Source: Pontiella desulfatans (GTDB lineage: Bacteria > Verrucomicrobiota > Kiritimatiellia > Kiritimatiellales > Pontiellaceae). Taken from it: a stretch of DNA of 7,417 nt. A program made the translations under genes and the position numbers. The stretch lies in NCBI GenBank assembly GCA_029287275.1, contig JARFRL010000240.1, positions 1-7,417 of the forward strand. The letters are read 5' to 3'. Below the pieces are notes generated by a model. It had not been told where the DNA came from, did not search any database, and saw only the letters and a program-made list of their open reading frames with translations. Below are positions 5,279 through 7,417 of the stretch, one piece after another (the stretch's first letter is position 1; every line of letters starts with the position of its first letter).

Positions 5279-7084
5279 TCAGCTGCCGAACAAGCGCGCG
5301 AATTCCGCGCCGTCTTCATCCACGCGGCCATCGCGCAGCACAATGATTCGATCCGCGATCCCGAGCAACTCGGGGCGATGACTCACCATCAAGGCCATGC
5401 GACCTTCGGAGACGTGTTTCAGCAAATCGAAAACATCGCGTTGCGTGCTCGGGTCCAGCGCGCTGGTCGGCTCGTCCATCACCAACACGTCCGCGTCGCG
5501 GACAATGGCGCGCGCGATCGCCAAACGCTGCCACTGGCCCATGCTCGGTTCGACGCCGTCATGCAACCAGCGCCCCAACGGCGTGGAGAGCCCTTCGCTC
5601 CAGCTCGCCAGAACCTCGTCCATGCCCGCGCGACTCGCCGCGGACGAAACCCGCGGATCGTTCAAAGAACCCCGCGGATCACCAATCCAAATATTTTCCG
5701 CCGCGGTCAGTTGATACCGCCCGAAGTCCTGGAATAGAACGCCAATCTTCTTCCGCCATTGAACCGGGTCCAGTTCTTTCAAATCAACGCCATCCACCAG
5801 GATACGGCCGGAGGTCGGATCGTAGAGCCGCGCCAACAACTTCACCAGGGTCGATTTCCCCGCGCCATTGGCGCCCGCGACCGCGAGCCGCTCCCCCGAA
5901 TTGATCGTGAAGGAAACCTTGTTCAACACCGCCCGCTCCGTTCCCGGATAAACGAAACTCACGTCCTCAAAAACAATCCCCGTCTCAATGTTATCTGGAA
6001 CGGACGTTGGCGCGGACGGCGCGGTCACGTCCGGGGTTTCTTTCAACAACTCGTCGAACGCGGCGAGAAAGAGCGAAGCCTGATGAATCTCCACCAACGC
6101 GGAGATCAAAACGCCCACCTGCCCTTGGCTGCGTTGCACCGCCTGCGCGTACATCACCAACGAACCCAGCGTGATGACGCCGCCAACCAGCTGCCCCGTC
6201 AGCCAAAGCAGAATCCCCGCCGCGATCAGCAACGCGAAGAGCTGGACCGCGAGCTCCTCGCCCAATACTTTTTTACGCCAGACCAACCGCGCTTCGCGGA
6301 GCTTTTTCCGAACCGACTCAAAGCGACCGCGCAGGAATTCGCCGGAACCTTGAAGACGAACCTCCTTCGCGGAATCAATCGTGGTGAGCAACCGATGAAA
6401 ATAGCCTGCCTCGCGCTCCAGCGGCGTCAGGCTTCGGCGCCATTCATACAACTTGCGACCGCGCCACATCTTAACCAACAGCCCCGGCACCCCCGCGACG
6501 ACCAGGACCAGCGCGACCAACGGCTCCAGCGCGGCGAGCAACACCATCACGCCCATCAACCCCACCGCGCCTCGCAGAAAACGGAACAAGCCCCCCAACG
6601 CGCCGATCGGACGCGTCATCGCCTGTTCCTGCACCAGATGCAGACGATTCTGCTCCGCGGTGTTTTCGTAGAACGACAAATCCACTTCGGTCATCTTGGC
6701 GTGTAGCAAACCATGTACATGATCACTCACCGCGATCGCGTGCCGCTCCGCCACCCACGCGACGATCGCCCTCAAGAAAGCCATCACGCCCATCACGCCC
6801 GCGCCCGCGACGAACCATAGGACGATGAGACGTGACGTTTGATCCGTGAAGAGGTGTCGGAACAACTCCAATAGGTTGTCCGATTGACTTATGGAGCCCA
6901 CATCAAAACCAGTCGCGGCATCAACCGCCTTTTTCAGCGCGTAGAGACCAAAGAGCGGGAGCAACGCCTGACAGGTGGAAAGGAAAAATTGAATCAGCGT
7001 AAGCCGCGGCGAACTCGCCCACGCCAATCCAAACGCCCGCCAAACCGCGACGCGGGTCTCCCTGATTTTCTTCCCCGAACTCAT
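5279..7084 (-). CDS. ABC exporter half-transporter (fused membrane and ATPase domains)
   Basis: The 601-residue protein has an N-terminal membrane domain, with hydrophobic helices around residues 28-50, 86-110, 170-206 (two) and 276-320 (two), and a C-terminal ATPase domain. The ATPase motifs are Walker A GANGAGKST (404-412), Q-loop FQDFGRYQLTAAENI (451-465, Q452), Walker B VLVMDE (533-538, with the catalytic Glu at 538), D-loop SALD, and H-loop SHR (H569). The signature motif is unusual: PSMGQ (513-517) where LSGGQ is expected. Such proteins work as dimers in the inner membrane and export lipids, peptides or small molecules using ATP; the cargo cannot be told from this sequence. The FQDFxRYxLTAxEN style suggests a separate exporter subfamily, not MsbA proper. 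The start at 7084 has no clear ribosome binding site, but no closer alternative keeps the first helix. Its end meets murJ with a 3-bp gap. Confidence 0.88.
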   Translation of the reverse strand: MSSGKKIRETRVAVWRAFGLAWASSPRLTLIQFFLSTCQALLPLFGLYALKKAVDAATGFDVGSISQSDNLLELFRHLFTDQTSRLIVLWFVAGAGVMGVMAFLRAIVAWVAERHAIAVSDHVHGLLHAKMTEVDLSFYENTAEQNRLHLVQEQAMTRPIGALGGLFRFLRGAVGLMGVMVLLAALEPLVALVLVVAGVPGLLVKMWRGRKLYEWRRSLTPLEREAGYFHRLLTTIDSAKEVRLQGSGEFLRGRFESVRKKLREARLVWRKKVLGEELAVQLFALLIAAGILLWLTGQLVGGVITLGSLVMYAQAVQRSQGQVGVLISALVEIHQASLFLAAFDELLKETPDVTAPSAPTSVPDNIETGIVFEDVSFVYPGTERAVLNKVSFTINSGERLAVAGANGAGKSTLVKLLARLYDPTSGRILVDGVDLKELDPVQWRKKIGVLFQDFGRYQLTAAENIWIGDPRGSLNDPRVSSAASRAGMDEVLASWSEGLSTPLGRWLHDGVEPSMGQWQRLAIARAIVRDADVLVMDEPTSALDPSTQRDVFDLLKHVSEGRMALMVSHRPELLGIADRIIVLRDGRVDEDGAEFARLFGS

Positions 7085-7108
7085 TCAGACAGTTTAGCCA
7101 CGAAAACG

Positions 7109-7205
7109 CGCAAGAGGCACGAAAACTAAACAGAAAAACTTTTCCCGATGAATTTCAAACACTCTTGCTGATGCCTCGGACCCGCGCTTTTGGTGCCTCT
7201 TTGCG
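7109..7205. repeat. Inverted pair of degenerate repeats between two minus-strand genes
   Basis: CGCAAGAGGCACGAAAAC at 7109-7126 recurs on the opposite strand at 7205-7187 as CGCAAAGAGGCACCAAAAG, with one inserted A and two mismatches around an exact GAGGCAC core. An AGCC element lies outside both arms (7096-7099 and 7208-7205). The 60-bp centre encodes nothing I recognise. The right arm abuts the stop codon of the edge gene. AGCCACGAAAA...GGCACGAAAA-type sequences are, to my recollection, dispersed intergenic repeats in several bacterial phyla. It could fold into a large stem-loop or be a remnant of two inserted repeat units. Confidence 0.55.
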
Positions 7206-7206
7206 G

Positions 7207-7417
7207 CTATAAGATTTCGCGGTCAGCCGCCAGATCCTTCCGGATCACATCCACCACCTCTTCGTCCGGTTTGAACGACAACACCGCCGCCGGAACATTC
7301 GCCAACACCGCCTCCACAGTCTCCAGCCATGGATTAATTAGTTTCTCCTCATCCCATAATATAGTTGCGACCTGAAGGATTCGCCGTACGGCAGCTGAGC
7401 GATTAAGTGGGATAACC
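7207..7417 (-). CDS. C-terminal part of an unrecognised protein (partial at window edge)
   Basis: On the minus strand one frame is open from the window edge to a TAG at 7209-7207 and gives 69 residues, including LWDEEKLINPWLETVEAVL and ending KDLAADREIL. I do not recognise the family. The C-terminal 40 or so residues look like real coding sequence: mostly G/C-ended codons, and helical, charged content (FKPDEEVVDVIRKDL). The part nearer the edge (about 7333-7416) uses A/T-ended codons in this frame, including CTA, ATA and TTA. A neighbouring frame there (reading LIAQLPYGESF) has better G/C-ended codons but stops at a TAA near 7340. So the sequence may hold a frameshift, a gene junction, or simply an atypical gene. 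The gene upstream lies outside the window. Confidence 0.45.
   Translation of the reverse strand, partial: VIPLNRSAAVRRILQVATILWDEEKLINPWLETVEAVLANVPAAVLSFKPDEEVVDVIRKDLAADREIL

Noticed and set aside
5759..6706. + strand open frame opposite the ABC exporter
   Set aside because: It is Arg/Gln/His-rich without motifs, and the minus strand encodes complete Walker A, Walker B and H-loop motifs.
7130..7158. TTGAAA on the minus strand as -35 of the ABC exporter promoter
   Set aside because: No acceptable -10 hexamer lies 15-19 bp downstream, so I could not support a promoter there.
7190..7375. + strand open frame near the right edge
   Set aside because: It is Ser/Thr-rich and antisense to a minus-strand frame with better codon use, and it begins inside the repeat arm without a ribosome binding site.

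Overview
The window is ordinary, densely packed chromosomal sequence from a Gram-negative bacterium. It has G/C-ended codons, short intergenic gaps and envelope-related genes almost throughout. A LamB-type porin, an LpxC homologue and MurJ all indicate a cell with an outer membrane and peptidoglycan. The pilin-like protein (a GGKWDWD-type C-terminal half after a class III leader) and the style of MurJ and the ABC exporter suggest the PVC group, most likely Verrucomicrobiota. That placement is inference from remembered family resemblance, not from a search.

Layout: the window opens with the last 23 codons of a + strand gene, probably an ABC exporter. A prepilin-like gene follows (149-616, +), then a LamB-family porin (702-2147, +) with its own recognisable promoter. 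Only 3 bp beyond the porin stop lies the end of a two-gene minus-strand operon: a divergent LpxC-like gene (3607-2567), whose stop overlaps by one base the ATG of a UPF0047/YjbQ gene (2567-2151). A 93-bp divergent region separates the LpxC-like gene from murJ (3701-5275, +), which starts at TTG behind a strong ribosome binding site. murJ converges, again with a 3-bp gap, on a complete ABC exporter half-transporter (7084-5279, -). Behind the exporter is a 122-bp gap holding an inverted pair of degenerate repeats. The window ends with the C-terminal part of an unrecognised minus-strand gene.

Together the genes concern the cell envelope: lipid II flipping (MurJ), an LpxC-fold protein related to lipid A synthesis, outer-membrane sugar uptake (LamB), export (ABC) and a surface or secretion pilin. 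Apart from the lpxC-like/yjbQ pair they look like independent transcription units, not one system.

I found no convincing new multi-gene system, mobile element, CRISPR array, tRNA or rRNA. The observations most worth checking are the disrupted metal-binding motif of the LpxC-like protein, the degenerate ABC signature motif of the exporter, the inverted repeat pair near 7.1-7.2 kb, and the change of codon character inside the right-edge ORF.
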